In this document: positions 33,786-42,822 of the stretch, piece after piece
Numbering within the stretch: the first letter of the stretch is position 1
How the letters are laid out: each line of letters begins with the position of its first letter
Origin: an uncultured Acetatifactor sp.
GTDB taxonomy: Bacteria; Bacillota; Clostridia; Lachnospirales; Lachnospiraceae
Length of the DNA: 44,846 nucleotides
Assembly (NCBI GenBank): GCA_947631615.1
Contig: CANRLX010000014.1
Location: 1-44,846 of the forward strand
Direction of reading: 5' to 3'
Notes under the pieces: generated by a model
What the model was told of the DNA's origin: nothing
The model's database searches: none
Seen by the model: only the letters and a program-made list of their open reading frames with translations
Program-made: the position numbers and the translations under genes

Positions 33786-34646
33786 ATGACACAGATTATT
33801 GACGGTAAAAAGATATCCGCACAGATCAAGGACGAGCTGAAGGAGAGGGTCGCCGAGCTTGGAAGGCAGGGGGTGAAGGTCACCCTTGCGGTGATCCAGG
33901 TGGGCGCGGACCCTGCGTCCTCCGTCTATGTGAGGAACAAAAAGAACGCGTGCGCCTACATCGGGATCCGCTCCTTGGCCTACGAGCTTCCCGAGGAGAC
34001 CACCCAGCAGGAGCTTCTGGACCTGATCGGGGAGCTGAACGACAGGGAGGATGTAAACGGCATCCTGGTGCAGCTGCCTCTTCCCGGGCACATTGAGGAG
34101 GAGAAGGTGCTGAATGTCATTCGCCCCGACAAGGACGTGGACGGCTTCCATCCCCAGAACGTGGGCGCGCTCTGCATTGGCAGAAGAGGCTTCGTCTCCT
34201 GCACGCCGGCGGGGATCATCCAGCTTCTGAAGCGCTCCGGCATTGAGATCGCCGGAAAAGAGTGCGTGGTGGTCGGCAGGAGCAATATCGTGGGCAAGCC
34301 TATGGCGCTTTTGCTCCTTCGGGAGAACGGGACGGTCACCGTCGCCCACAGCCGGACGAAGGATTTGAAGGAGATTACGAAGAGAGCGGACATATTGGTG
34401 GTGGCGGTCGGCAGGCCGAGGATGATCACCTCCGACTACGTGAAGGAGGGAGCGGTGGTCATCGATGTGGGGATTCACAGAAACGAGGAGAACAAGCTGT
34501 GCGGCGATGTGGATTATGAGAGCGTGGCGGAGAAATGCAGCGCGATCACACCCGTGCCGGGCGGAGTGGGGCCTATGACGATTGCGATGCTTATGAATAA
34601 TTGCGTGGAATCCGTGGCATTGCAGCAGAGCGGAAAGGTGTCTTGA
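33786..34646 (+). CDS. folD: Methylene-THF dehydrogenase / methenyl-THF cyclohydrolase
   Basis: FolD interconverts 10-formyl-THF, methenyl-THF and methylene-THF with NADP(H). The 286-residue product has the substrate motif ADPASSVYVRNKKNACAYIGI with the catalytic lysine, GILVQLPLPGH, the PDKDVDGFHPQNVG segment, CTPAGIIQLL, and the cofactor loop VVVGRSNIVGKPMALLLL, ending in TPVPGGVGPMTIAMLMNN. It lies 28 bases after fhs, and a zinc-ribbon membrane protein gene starts three bases past its stop, so these are co-transcribed. Together with fhs it handles formate-level one-carbon units; the NADP(H) link also fits the nearby Nfn genes. Identification is secure. Confidence 0.98.
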   Translation: MTQIIDGKKISAQIKDELKERVAELGRQGVKVTLAVIQVGADPASSVYVRNKKNACAYIGIRSLAYELPEETTQQELLDLIGELNDREDVNGILVQLPLPGHIEEEKVLNVIRPDKDVDGFHPQNVGALCIGRRGFVSCTPAGIIQLLKRSGIEIAGKECVVVGRSNIVGKPMALLLLRENGTVTVAHSRTKDLKEITKRADILVVAVGRPRMITSDYVKEGAVVIDVGIHRNEENKLCGDVDYESVAEKCSAITPVPGGVGPMTIAMLMNNCVESVALQQSGKVS

Positions 34647-34649
34647 TTT

Positions 34650-36092
34650 ATGAGGTGTCCAAATTGTGGGGCCAAGATGAGGGATGGAGCTCTCTACTGT
34701 GAACAGTGCGGAGAGGACATCCATATTGTGCCCGATTTTGAGCCGGAGCTGGACGACGACATACAGCAGACCATTAAGAGCATTGCGGACGACATTTTGG
34801 AGCAGGTCGAACCCCGGGAAGAAGACGCGGAAGGGAATCCGCCGCAGGGCGGCGGAAAAAATAGCAGAAAATGGATTGCCGGAGCGGCCTTTCTTGTGCT
34901 ATTCTTAATTGTCGGAGGGATAGGAGGCGCCTTTCTCTATCTGTACCGTTCCGCGGAGTATCAGACGCAGAAGGCCAGAGAGTGCGTGGAGAAAGGGCTC
35001 TACGATAAGGCGGCCGTCTACTACGAGAGGGCCATAGACTTAAAGGAGAGCAATGTGGATCTGAAGGCGGAGCTGGCGGAGGTCTACTATCTCAAAAACA
35101 ACAAAGTAGAATATGAGCATCTGCTGCGGGAGATCACTGCGGATAAGAATGCCACGCAGGAACAGCTGGAGAGCGCCTATGGAAAGCTGGTCGCGATCTA
35201 TCGGAACAGAGGGGACTATCAGACCATCAATGATTTTCTTCTGGCAAGCGGAAATGAGAAGGTGATCGCCGCCTATCAGGGCTATGTGGCGGCGGCCCCC
35301 GAGTTCAGCGTCAAGGCGGGCTACTATAACAGCATACAGCCCCTCAAGCTGACCACATCCGGAAACGGCCATATCTACTACACGATGGACGGCACCGACC
35401 CCACGGAGGACAGCGAGCTTTACACCACGCCCATTCTTCTCGAGAAGGGAGACTATCTCATCAAGGCGTTCTTTGTCAATGAGAATGGGATCGTAAGTGA
35501 TATTGCCGTCGCGGAATATCATATTGTGATAGAGAAGCTGCCGGAGCCGACGATCAGCGTAAACAGCGGAGAGTATGAGATCCCGATGGATATCGAGATC
35601 ACGGACGCTATAGGAGACGTGTATTACACCACGGACGGCACCGATCCCAGCGTGACCTCCACACCCTACACCGGCCCGATCCATATGCCTCTGGGGGAGT
35701 CCGTCTTCCGGTTTATCTGTATCGAGGAGGACGGGAGGACCAGCGATGTGGTGGAGAGGACTTTCCAGCTGACGTTAGACACGAAGGTGTCCACCGCGGA
35801 CGCGGAGCGCATTGTGCTGGACGATCGGATAAACGCCGGCAGGATATGGGACGCGGAGGGGAATTTTGGCGCCGAGAACGGGGACCGGTATCGATATCAG
35901 TATCAGTTTGTGGACGACATCGACGGCGCCGGATACTATTATGTGATAGCCGAGATCCTGCAGAGTGCGGACGGGACGTCGAACCGCACCGGAAGCTACT
36001 ACGCGGTGGATGTTTACAGCGGCCGGCTGTTTCGGCTGCAGAACGATAACGACAACTATGTACTAGTTGAAATAGAAGAATCCCAGGAGTAG
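34650..36092 (+). CDS. Zinc-ribbon, single-membrane-span protein with TPR and CHB_HEX_C-type repeats
   Basis: The 480-residue protein begins with a zinc ribbon (CPNCGAKM...CEQCG, residues 3-20), an acidic linker, and one membrane helix at about 73-97 (WIAGAAFLVLFLIVGGIGGAFLYLY). The rest is probably outside the cell: TPR-like helices (about 108-215) and two beta repeats with YYTMDGTDPTEDSELYTTPI and YYTTDGTDPSVTSTPYTGPI, the pattern of the chitobiase/hexosaminidase C-terminal fold. A C-terminal domain of about 85 residues (YRYQYQFVDD, YYAVDVYSGRLFRL) closes it. The function is unknown; sensing of wall or carbohydrate state across the membrane is a guess from topology. The ATG is three bases past the folD stop, with AAAGG eleven bases upstream, so it shares the operon with fhs and folD. 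Confidence 0.85.
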   Translation: MRCPNCGAKMRDGALYCEQCGEDIHIVPDFEPELDDDIQQTIKSIADDILEQVEPREEDAEGNPPQGGGKNSRKWIAGAAFLVLFLIVGGIGGAFLYLYRSAEYQTQKARECVEKGLYDKAAVYYERAIDLKESNVDLKAELAEVYYLKNNKVEYEHLLREITADKNATQEQLESAYGKLVAIYRNRGDYQTINDFLLASGNEKVIAAYQGYVAAAPEFSVKAGYYNSIQPLKLTTSGNGHIYYTMDGTDPTEDSELYTTPILLEKGDYLIKAFFVNENGIVSDIAVAEYHIVIEKLPEPTISVNSGEYEIPMDIEITDAIGDVYYTTDGTDPSVTSTPYTGPIHMPLGESVFRFICIEEDGRTSDVVERTFQLTLDTKVSTADAERIVLDDRINAGRIWDAEGNFGAENGDRYRYQYQFVDDIDGAGYYYVIAEILQSADGTSNRTGSYYAVDVYSGRLFRLQNDNDNYVLVEIEESQE

Positions 36093-36109
36093 GGATAGAG
36101 AGGTGGATT

Positions 36110-36991
36110 ATGTACAGGATTGTAAAAAAACAGGAGCTTACCGCCAACATTTATCTGATGGAGGTAGAGGCAAAAAGGGTGGCAAAATCATGCGAGCCGG
36201 GACAGTTTGTGATCGTGCGCACGGACGAGGAGGGGGAGAGGATCCCGTTGACGATCTGCGATTATGACCGCCAGGCGGGGACTGTCACCATCGTGTTCCA
36301 GACGGTGGGAGCGGCGACCAAAAAGATGGCCGGCTTAAACGAGGGCGACGGATTTCAGGATTTTGTGGGGCCGCTGGGCTGTGCCTCCGAGCTGGTGAAG
36401 GAGGATTTGGAAACGCTGAAGAAAAAGAGGATCCTCTTTGTGGCGGGAGGCGTGGGAGCCGCGCCGGTGTACCCGCAGGTGAAGTGGCTCCATGAGCGCG
36501 GCGTGGATGCCGACGTGATCGTGGGCAGCAAGACGAAGAGCCTCCTCATTCTGGAGAAGGAGATGGAGGCGGTGGCCGGCAATCTCTATGTGACCACGGA
36601 CGACGGCTCCTACGGAAGGAGCGGCATGGTGACCCAGACGATCAAGGATCTGGTGGAGGAAGAGGGGAAACAGTATGATTTGTGTATCGCCATCGGCCCC
36701 ATGATCATGATGAAGTTCGTGTGTCTGCTCACAAAGGAGCTGAACCTTCCCACCGTCGTCAGCTTAAATCCCATTATGGTGGACGGGACCGGCATGTGCG
36801 GGGCCTGCCGTGTGACCGTGGGAGGAAAGGTGAAGTTTGCCTGCGTGGACGGCCCTGAGTTCGACGGACATGAGGTAAACTTTGACGAGGCGATGAGACG
36901 TCAGCAGATCTATAAGACTGCCGAGGGCAGGGCAATGCTCGCGCTGGAGGAGGGGGACACCCACCACGGCGGCTGCGGAAACTGTAACTGA
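36110..36991 (+). CDS. nfnA: NfnA-like small subunit: NAD-binding FAD/[2Fe-2S] protein of an NfnAB transhydrogenase
   Basis: NfnA is the NAD(H)-side subunit of the electron-bifurcating NADH-dependent ferredoxin:NADP+ oxidoreductase. The 293-residue product has the flavin motif RIPLTICDYD, the nucleotide loop FVAGGVGAAPVYPQ and a C-terminal iron-sulfur motif D-x4-C-x2-C-x11-C (DGTGMCGACRV then FAC), the Asp-plus-three-Cys pattern of the [2Fe-2S] cluster in the known Nfn enzyme. The last residues are Gly/Cys/His-rich (THHGGCGNCN), perhaps another metal site. It is directly followed by the large subunit gene, which supports Nfn over a dihydroorotate dehydrogenase subunit; the latter would sit with pyr genes. 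Confidence 0.9.
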   Translation: MYRIVKKQELTANIYLMEVEAKRVAKSCEPGQFVIVRTDEEGERIPLTICDYDRQAGTVTIVFQTVGAATKKMAGLNEGDGFQDFVGPLGCASELVKEDLETLKKKRILFVAGGVGAAPVYPQVKWLHERGVDADVIVGSKTKSLLILEKEMEAVAGNLYVTTDDGSYGRSGMVTQTIKDLVEEEGKQYDLCIAIGPMIMMKFVCLLTKELNLPTVVSLNPIMVDGTGMCGACRVTVGGKVKFACVDGPEFDGHEVNFDEAMRRQQIYKTAEGRAMLALEEGDTHHGGCGNCN

Positions 36992-37029
36992 TCAAATATG
37001 CCAGGTAGCGCATGAAAATGGAGGATAAA

Positions 37030-38412
37030 ATGGACGTATTGAAGAAAGTGCCTGTCAGAGAGCAGGACCCGAAGGAACGTGCCGCAAATTTTAAAGAGGT
37101 ATGTTTAGGCTACAATAAAGAGGAGGCTATGGAGGAGGCGGCCCGCTGCATCAACTGCAAGAATGCGCAGTGTGTCAAGGGCTGTCCCGTTGCCATCAAC
37201 ATTCCCGGCTTCATTGAGAAGGTGAAGGAGGGAGCGATCGAGGAGGCGTACCATGTGATCAGCGAATCCAGCGCCCTGCCCGCCGTCTGCGGACGCGTGT
37301 GCCCCCAGGAGACCCAGTGCGAGGGGAAGTGTATTCGGGGCATCAAGGGGGAGCCGATCTCCATCGGCAAGCTGGAGCGCTTTGTGGCGGACTGGGCGAG
37401 AGAGAACGGGGTCAAGCCCGCGGCCGTTACGGAGAAGAAGGGCAAAAAGGTGGCCGTTATCGGCTCCGGCCCCGCGGGCCTTACCTGCGCGGGGGATCTG
37501 GCCAAGATGGGGTACGACGTGACGATCTTTGAGGCGCTTCACGAGGCAGGCGGCGTGCTGGTATACGGAATACCGGAGTTTCGTCTGCCCAAGCAGGACG
37601 TGGTGGCAAAGGAGATCGAGAACGTAAAGGCGCTCGGCGTAAAGATCGAGACGAACGTAGTGATCGGCAAGTCCGTGACCATCGACGAGCTGATGAACGA
37701 GGAAGGATTTGACGCCGTGTTTATCGGTTCCGGAGCAGGACTTCCCAAGTTTATGGGAATCCCCGGGGAGAATGCCAACGGCGTATTCTCCGCCAACGAG
37801 TACCTGACCAGGAGCAATCTGATGAAGGCGTTTGACGAGAATGCCAACACGCCGATTATGCGCGGCAGAAAGGTGGCCGTGGTGGGCGGCGGCAACGTGG
37901 CGATGGACGCCGCAAGGACCGCTCTGCGCCTTGGCGCCGAGGTACATATCGTGTACCGAAGGAGCGAGGAGGAGCTTCCCGCCAGAGTGGAGGAGGTCCA
38001 CCACGCCAAGGAGGAGGGCATCATCTTCGACCTTTTGACCAATCCCACGGAGATCCTTGAGGACGACAAGGGCTGGGTAAAGGGCATGAAATGTATCCGG
38101 ATGGAGCTGGGAGAGCCCGATGAGTCCGGCAGACGCCGTCCGGTGGAGATAAAGGATTCGGAGTTTGTGATGGAGGTGGATACGGTCATCATGTCTCTGG
38201 GCACCTCCCCCAATCCTCTGATCTCCTCCACCACAGAGGGACTTGATACCAACAAGTGGAAATGTATCATAGCAGACGAAGGAAACGGCAGGACTACCAA
38301 GGAGGGCGTGTATGCCGGAGGCGACGCCGTGACCGGAGCCGCCACTGTGATCCTCGCTATGGGAGCGGGAAAGGCAGCGGCCAGGGGAATCGACGAATAC
38401 CTGAACAGGTAA
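37030..38412 (+). CDS. nfnB: NfnB-like / GltA large subunit, NADPH-dependent FAD-[4Fe-4S] oxidoreductase
   Basis: This 460-residue protein belongs to the glutamate-synthase beta-chain family. The N-terminal region holds Cys motifs for two [4Fe-4S] clusters (CINCKNAQCVKGCP and CGRVCPQETQCEGKC), then an FAD loop VAVIGSGPAGLTCAGDLAKMG, the GGVLVYGIPEFRLPK segment and an NADPH loop VAVVGGGNVAMDAARTA, ending in GVYAGGDAVTGAATVI. Automatic annotation often calls it glutamate synthase, but with NfnA next door and no large glutamate synthase chain it is best read as the NADPH/ferredoxin subunit of Nfn. ATG 37030 is chosen since GGAGG lies five bases before it; ATG 37012 has no site. A terminator follows. 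Confidence 0.92.
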   Translation: MDVLKKVPVREQDPKERAANFKEVCLGYNKEEAMEEAARCINCKNAQCVKGCPVAINIPGFIEKVKEGAIEEAYHVISESSALPAVCGRVCPQETQCEGKCIRGIKGEPISIGKLERFVADWARENGVKPAAVTEKKGKKVAVIGSGPAGLTCAGDLAKMGYDVTIFEALHEAGGVLVYGIPEFRLPKQDVVAKEIENVKALGVKIETNVVIGKSVTIDELMNEEGFDAVFIGSGAGLPKFMGIPGENANGVFSANEYLTRSNLMKAFDENANTPIMRGRKVAVVGGGNVAMDAARTALRLGAEVHIVYRRSEEELPARVEEVHHAKEEGIIFDLLTNPTEILEDDKGWVKGMKCIRMELGEPDESGRRRPVEIKDSEFVMEVDTVIMSLGTSPNPLISSTTEGLDTNKWKCIIADEGNGRTTKEGVYAGGDAVTGAATVILAMGAGKAAARGIDEYLNR

Positions 38413-38419
38413 AATGACA

Positions 38420-38460
38420 GGCATATTGTTTCGGGCTTACCCTGGGGCAATATGCCTTTT
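38420..38460 (+). terminator. Terminator of the nfn operon
   Basis: GGCATATTG (38420-38428) pairs exactly with CAATATGCC (38448-38456), followed by TTTT, 25 bases before the rlmH start. Confidence 0.8.
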
Positions 38461-38484
38461 GCGCTTTCCGAGGGGAGGGCCGGT

Positions 38485-38964
38485 ATGAGGATAACGATCG
38501 TCTGTGTGGGGAAGATCAAGGAAAAATTTTACAGGGACGCCCTGGCGGAATATGGGAAACGGCTGAGCAAATACTGCAGATGGGAGATCGTGGAGGTCGC
38601 CGACGAGATGACGCCGGACAAAGCGGGAGCGGTGGAAGAGACGCGGATCAAGGAGAGGGAGGCGGAGAGGATCCTCTCTAAAATACGGGAGGATTCCCTT
38701 GTCTGCACCCTGGAGATCGGCGGGAAAAGGCTGTCCTCGGAGGAGTTTGCCGGCTGGATGGAGCGGGCGGCGGTGAGCGGGAGGAGCCATCTGACCTTTG
38801 TCATCGGCGGCTCCCTGGGACTGCACAGCTCCGTGACCCGGCGCTCGGACTTTGCGCTCAGCTTTTCCGATATGACCTTTCCCCACCAGCTGATGAGGGT
38901 GATTCTGAGCGAGCAGATCTACCGCGCGTTTCGGATCATCCACAACGAACCGTATCATAAATAG
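38485..38964 (+). CDS. rlmH: 23S rRNA pseudouridine1915 N3-methyltransferase RlmH
   Basis: RlmH is a SPOUT-fold methyltransferase acting on the assembled ribosome at helix 69 of 23S rRNA with S-adenosylmethionine. The 159-residue product has the exact usual length and signatures: [20 protein letters not shown] at the start, [19 protein letters not shown], the knot segment [13 protein letters not shown] and the C-terminal [27 protein letters not shown]. ATG 38485 follows GAGGG; an earlier in-frame ATG at 38452 lies inside the terminator hairpin. Downstream the phosphoesterase gene starts 17 bases after the stop. Identification is secure. Confidence 0.97.
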   Translation: [159 protein letters not shown]

Positions 38965-38981
38965 TGTCAGGGAGGTGTCGA

Positions 38982-40106
38982 TTGAACGTGAAAACCCATA
39001 GGATCATCCACTGCGCGGATCTGCATCTGGACGCCAGGATGACGACAAATTTGACAAAGGATAAGGCCAGAGAGCGGCAGGCGGAGCTCTTAAACACCTT
39101 TCGGGAGATGATCCGCTACGCGGAGCAAAATGACGTGAACGCAATTATCATAGCGGGGGATCTCTACGACACCCAGAATATTTCCGCGGCTGCGAGAAAC
39201 ACGGTCAAGGACGCCATCATCGATCATGCGTCCATCGTCTTTTATTATCTCAAGGGAAATCACGACGCGGAGAGCTTTCTGGAGGCGCTGGATCCGATGC
39301 CGGACAACCTCAGGATGTTTGGCGAAAGCTGGACCACTTACCGGGAGGCGGAGATGTCCCGGGGAAGCCTTGCGGTCACCGGCATCGAGTTAAACCGCAG
39401 TAATCGGGAATCCGCCTACCATGAGCTTTCCCTGAATATGGAGGACTTCAACATCGTGGTGATGCACGGGCAGGAGGCGGAGCAGGATTCGGGAAACGGT
39501 GCGGAGACCATCACCCTGAGGAAGCTTCGGAATCGGGGGATCGATTACCTCGCCCTGGGACATGTCCACGCCTACAAGCTGGGCGAGCTGGACAGCCGCG
39601 GACAGTATTGCTATTGCGGGTGTCTGGAGGGAAGGGGCTTTGACGAATGTGGAGAGCACGGTTTTGTACTGCTTTCCATCGACACGGAGACGGGAGAGTT
39701 TCAGACGGAGTTTGTCCCCATTGCCTGCCGGACGTTTTACACTCTGGAGGCGGACATCTCCGGCTGTATGTCGACGCCGGAGATCGCAAGGCAGCTTCGG
39801 TCGCTTCTGGACAGGGCGGGCTACCGTCCGAGTAGCCTGTTGAAAATCGTCCTCAAGGGAAGAGTGGACGTGGAGTGTGAGAAGAATCTTGCGCTTTTGC
39901 AAAAGGAATTTGAACCGGAGTTTTATTTTTTGAAGTTATATGACGAGACCAGGCTGAATGTGGATTACAACTCCTTTGCGCTGGACGAGTCGCTGAAGGG
40001 GGAATTTGTGAGGACGGTATGGGCGGATCAGGAGCTTTCGGACGAAGAGAAGGCGGAGATCATCCGCTGCGGGATACAGGCGCTTGCGGGAGAGGAAATT
40101 GAGTGA
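38982..40106 (+). CDS. SbcD/YhaO-like metallophosphoesterase (DNA exonuclease subunit)
   Basis: The 374-residue protein has the calcineurin-like phosphoesterase motifs IIHCADLHLDA, IIIAGDLYDTQN, YLKGNHDAES, IVVMHGQEAE and DYLALGHVHAYK, in the order of Mre11/SbcD. These enzymes use two manganese ions to cut DNA ends, with an SMC-like ATPase partner, which is encoded next. The start is taken as TTG 38982, six bases past GGGAGG; GTG 38964 would overlap that site and GTG 38988 is another option. The C-terminal part lacks an obvious capping domain signature. B. subtilis YhaO with YhaN is the closest layout. Nuclease chemistry is inferred from motifs. Confidence 0.88.
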   Translation: MNVKTHRIIHCADLHLDARMTTNLTKDKARERQAELLNTFREMIRYAEQNDVNAIIIAGDLYDTQNISAAARNTVKDAIIDHASIVFYYLKGNHDAESFLEALDPMPDNLRMFGESWTTYREAEMSRGSLAVTGIELNRSNRESAYHELSLNMEDFNIVVMHGQEAEQDSGNGAETITLRKLRNRGIDYLALGHVHAYKLGELDSRGQYCYCGCLEGRGFDECGEHGFVLLSIDTETGEFQTEFVPIACRTFYTLEADISGCMSTPEIARQLRSLLDRAGYRPSSLLKIVLKGRVDVECEKNLALLQKEFEPEFYFLKLYDETRLNVDYNSFALDESLKGEFVRTVWADQELSDEEKAEIIRCGIQALAGEEIE

Positions 40107-40126
40107 TACGGGAGGATTGACCACCG

Positions 40127-42787
40127 ATGAAGATTGTCAGTTGTCATATTGAGAATTTTGGAAAGCTGAGCGGCGTATCCCTGTCCTTTCAGAAGGGATG
40201 TAATGTGATCTTTGAAGAAAACGGCTGGGGAAAGAGCACACTTGCCGCTTTTATCCGCGTGATGCTCTTTGGATTTGCGGAGGAGAAGGCAAGGGATGAT
40301 CTGAAGAATGAGAGGAAGCGCTACAGGCCCTGGCAGGGCGGCGTGTACGGGGGGCAGCTGGAGTTTGAGACAGGGGGTGAGACCTACCGGATCACCCGCA
40401 CCTTCGGCGCCAAGAAAAAGGACGACCGCTTCAGCCTGCGCAGGGCGGACACGAACCTGGAGAGCGGCCGCTTCTCTGAAAACGTGGGGGAGGAGCTTTT
40501 TTCGCTGGACTGCGCATCCTTCTGCCGCACGGTCTTTATCTCCCAGAATGACTGTGAGACCACCTCGACGGATGGAATCAACGCAAAGATCGGAAATCTG
40601 GCGGACGACACCGACGACATCAACAATTATGAGGCGGTGAACCGGAAGCTTCAGGATCTTTTGAACAAGATGAGCCCCACCCGCTCCACCGGATCCCTCT
40701 ACCGCATGAAAAACGAGATTGGCAGGCTGGAGGAGAATGTGAGAGCCGGCCGCGGTATCGACCAGACCATGGAGGAGATCCGCAGGAAGCTGTCCCAGAG
40801 GACCTCGGAGCAGCAGTCCTTAAAGAGGGAGCAGGAGGAGCTGTTACAAAAACAGCAGGAGATCGGCGCCTACAAGGATATTCAGGGCAAGCTGGAGGTG
40901 TATACCGCCCTGTGCGAGGAGTACCGATTGCGAAAGGGGCAGGTGGACGAGGAGAAATCCTATTTTCCGGACCGTGTCCCTAAGAGCAGGGAGCTCGAGG
41001 AGATGATCGCGGAGAGCGCCAGGCTTTCCGTGGCCGAGGAGAGAGCGGACTTCCATAAAATGACAGCCGAGGAGGAGCAGCAGTATCGTTATCTGCAGAA
41101 GCTGTTTGGACGCTTCTGTCCCACCGAGGAGATGCTGAGAGAGCAGGGGGAAAAGCTGAAGGAGCTCCAGGAGATTCGGGTCGCCATAGCGACGAGCCGT
41201 CTTCCGGAGGAGGAGCTGGACCGCCTGAACGCGTACGAGAGACAGTTTCGGGAGGATGTCCCCACACAGCAGAGGCTGGAGGAGGTAATCGACCTTTACA
41301 CGAGATGCGCGGACAAAAAGAAGGTGCTGGATCAGAAGAGGGATACGCTGGCCGCTCTGCAGGAGCTTTCCGGCGGGAGCGCCCAGGGCGGCGCGGGAAG
41401 GAGCAGGCGAGGCGCCAGGGGGCTTGGGATTTTGCTGGGAACGGCCGTGGCTGTGGCAGGGCTTCTGTGCGCCGTGTTTACCGCGCAGAAGCAGATCGGT
41501 GTGGCGGCGGCTGTGACAGGGATCCTGTTTTGTATCTGGTCCTTTTTGCGGCGGCGGAAACGGCGCGGCGGAAACGGACAGAGAGAGAAGGGCGCGGACA
41601 GGCTGGAGCGGGAGATCGCCGAGGACGAGCGGTTTATCCGAGAGGCCGAGGAAGAAACCGAGCGCTTTTTGGCGGACTATGGGTACGGATTTCAGGAAGG
41701 ACGGGTCCTGGAGACGCTGTATGAGCTTAAGAACGATATTCGGGAGTATGTGCTCCTTTTAAAGAAGGAACAGTCCTTCCAGGGACAGGATTTCGCGGAG
41801 AGAAGACGAAAGATCATCGACGAGCTCCATGAATTTCTCTATGTGTTTTTTCCGGACATTGTACTCAGGGAGGAGGATCTGCTCATCATCATCGACGAGA
41901 TGAAGGGGCAGGTGAGGGAGTATGAGAGGCTTCGGGAGAAGGATCAGAACGCGGATCGGGAGGACCGGCTCTACGGGGACACGGTGGACAGAGTCAAAGC
42001 GTTTCTCGCCTCTCTCTCCATGGAGCCGGAGCCGGATCTGCAGGGGCAGCTGACGGACATTCAGCATCATCTGCAGAGCCTTCTTGTGAGCTACGCCGAG
42101 TACCGGAAGATACGGGCGCAGAAGGAGGAGTTTGAGGCGGCGGAGGATGTGTCGGAGCTGATGGAGAAAGCGAAGATAAAGGACGATGACGCGCTGGAAG
42201 GGATCAACGGCCGCCTTGCCGAGATCGCCTCACAGCTTGAGTTTCTCTACGGGGATATCGCAGACTATAACCGCCAGCTGAACGATCTGCGGGAGGCAGG
42301 CGACCGGGGACAGGAGGATGGGGAGCGCCTTATGGACCTGCGGAGAGAGTACGACGAGGGCATGAGGAGGTACGAGATCCTGCGAAGGACGAGGGAGCTT
42401 TTGGAGCAGGCCAAGACCTCTCTCACCGCCAGGTACACGGGGCCTATTCGGGAAAGCTTTGGGCGCTATTACGAGATGCTGTCCAACGAGGGAGAGCAGA
42501 GATACCATTTTGACGCAAACAATGATGTGACCATAGATGAGAAGGGAATGCAGAGAGAGCCCCGTTTTTTCAGCGCAGGCTACCGAGACATGATCGGGAT
42601 CTGTATGCGCATGGCCCTGGTGGATGCTATGTACCAGGAGGAGAAGCCCTTTGTCCTTTTTGACGATCCCTTTGCCAATCTGGACGGCGACAAGACAGAG
42701 GGAGCGCTGAAATTTCTTCAGGAGATCAGCGCAAGATACCAGGTTTTGTATTTTACCTGTCATGAGAGCCGCCTCCCCGACGTGTGA
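40127..42787 (+). CDS. YhaN-like SMC/Rad50-type ATPase with a central membrane hairpin
   Basis: The 886-residue protein has an N-terminal ATPase half (IVSCHIENFGKLSGVSLSF, Walker A EENGWGKST) and a C-terminal half with FFSAGYRDMIGICMRMALVDA in place of the ABC signature and Walker B FVLFDDPFANLDGDK. Between them long coiled coils run from about 190 to 420 and 490 to 800. At about 433-478, where Rad50/SbcC carry a zinc hook, two hydrophobic helices occur (GLGILLGTAVAVAGLLCAVF, then IGVAAAVTGILFCIWSFL) flanked by Arg/Lys-rich runs. The coil tips could therefore insert in the membrane. The preceding SbcD-like gene is the likely nuclease partner, 20 bases upstream. Family is secure; membrane attachment is inferred. 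Confidence 0.9.
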   Translation: MKIVSCHIENFGKLSGVSLSFQKGCNVIFEENGWGKSTLAAFIRVMLFGFAEEKARDDLKNERKRYRPWQGGVYGGQLEFETGGETYRITRTFGAKKKDDRFSLRRADTNLESGRFSENVGEELFSLDCASFCRTVFISQNDCETTSTDGINAKIGNLADDTDDINNYEAVNRKLQDLLNKMSPTRSTGSLYRMKNEIGRLEENVRAGRGIDQTMEEIRRKLSQRTSEQQSLKREQEELLQKQQEIGAYKDIQGKLEVYTALCEEYRLRKGQVDEEKSYFPDRVPKSRELEEMIAESARLSVAEERADFHKMTAEEEQQYRYLQKLFGRFCPTEEMLREQGEKLKELQEIRVAIATSRLPEEELDRLNAYERQFREDVPTQQRLEEVIDLYTRCADKKKVLDQKRDTLAALQELSGGSAQGGAGRSRRGARGLGILLGTAVAVAGLLCAVFTAQKQIGVAAAVTGILFCIWSFLRRRKRRGGNGQREKGADRLEREIAEDERFIREAEEETERFLADYGYGFQEGRVLETLYELKNDIREYVLLLKKEQSFQGQDFAERRRKIIDELHEFLYVFFPDIVLREEDLLIIIDEMKGQVREYERLREKDQNADREDRLYGDTVDRVKAFLASLSMEPEPDLQGQLTDIQHHLQSLLVSYAEYRKIRAQKEEFEAAEDVSELMEKAKIKDDDALEGINGRLAEIASQLEFLYGDIADYNRQLNDLREAGDRGQEDGERLMDLRREYDEGMRRYEILRRTRELLEQAKTSLTARYTGPIRESFGRYYEMLSNEGEQRYHFDANNDVTIDEKGMQREPRFFSAGYRDMIGICMRMALVDAMYQEEKPFVLFDDPFANLDGDKTEGALKFLQEISARYQVLYFTCHESRLPDV

Positions 42788-42822
42788 GGAGCGGCTTATC
42801 AAAAGAAAAGGGAGAGACCGGA

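Noticed and set aside
37030..38412. Glutamate synthase beta chain as the function of the large subunit
   Set aside because: No alpha chain is nearby and the NfnA-like partner with the Asp/Cys cluster motif is adjacent, so Nfn transhydrogenase fits better.
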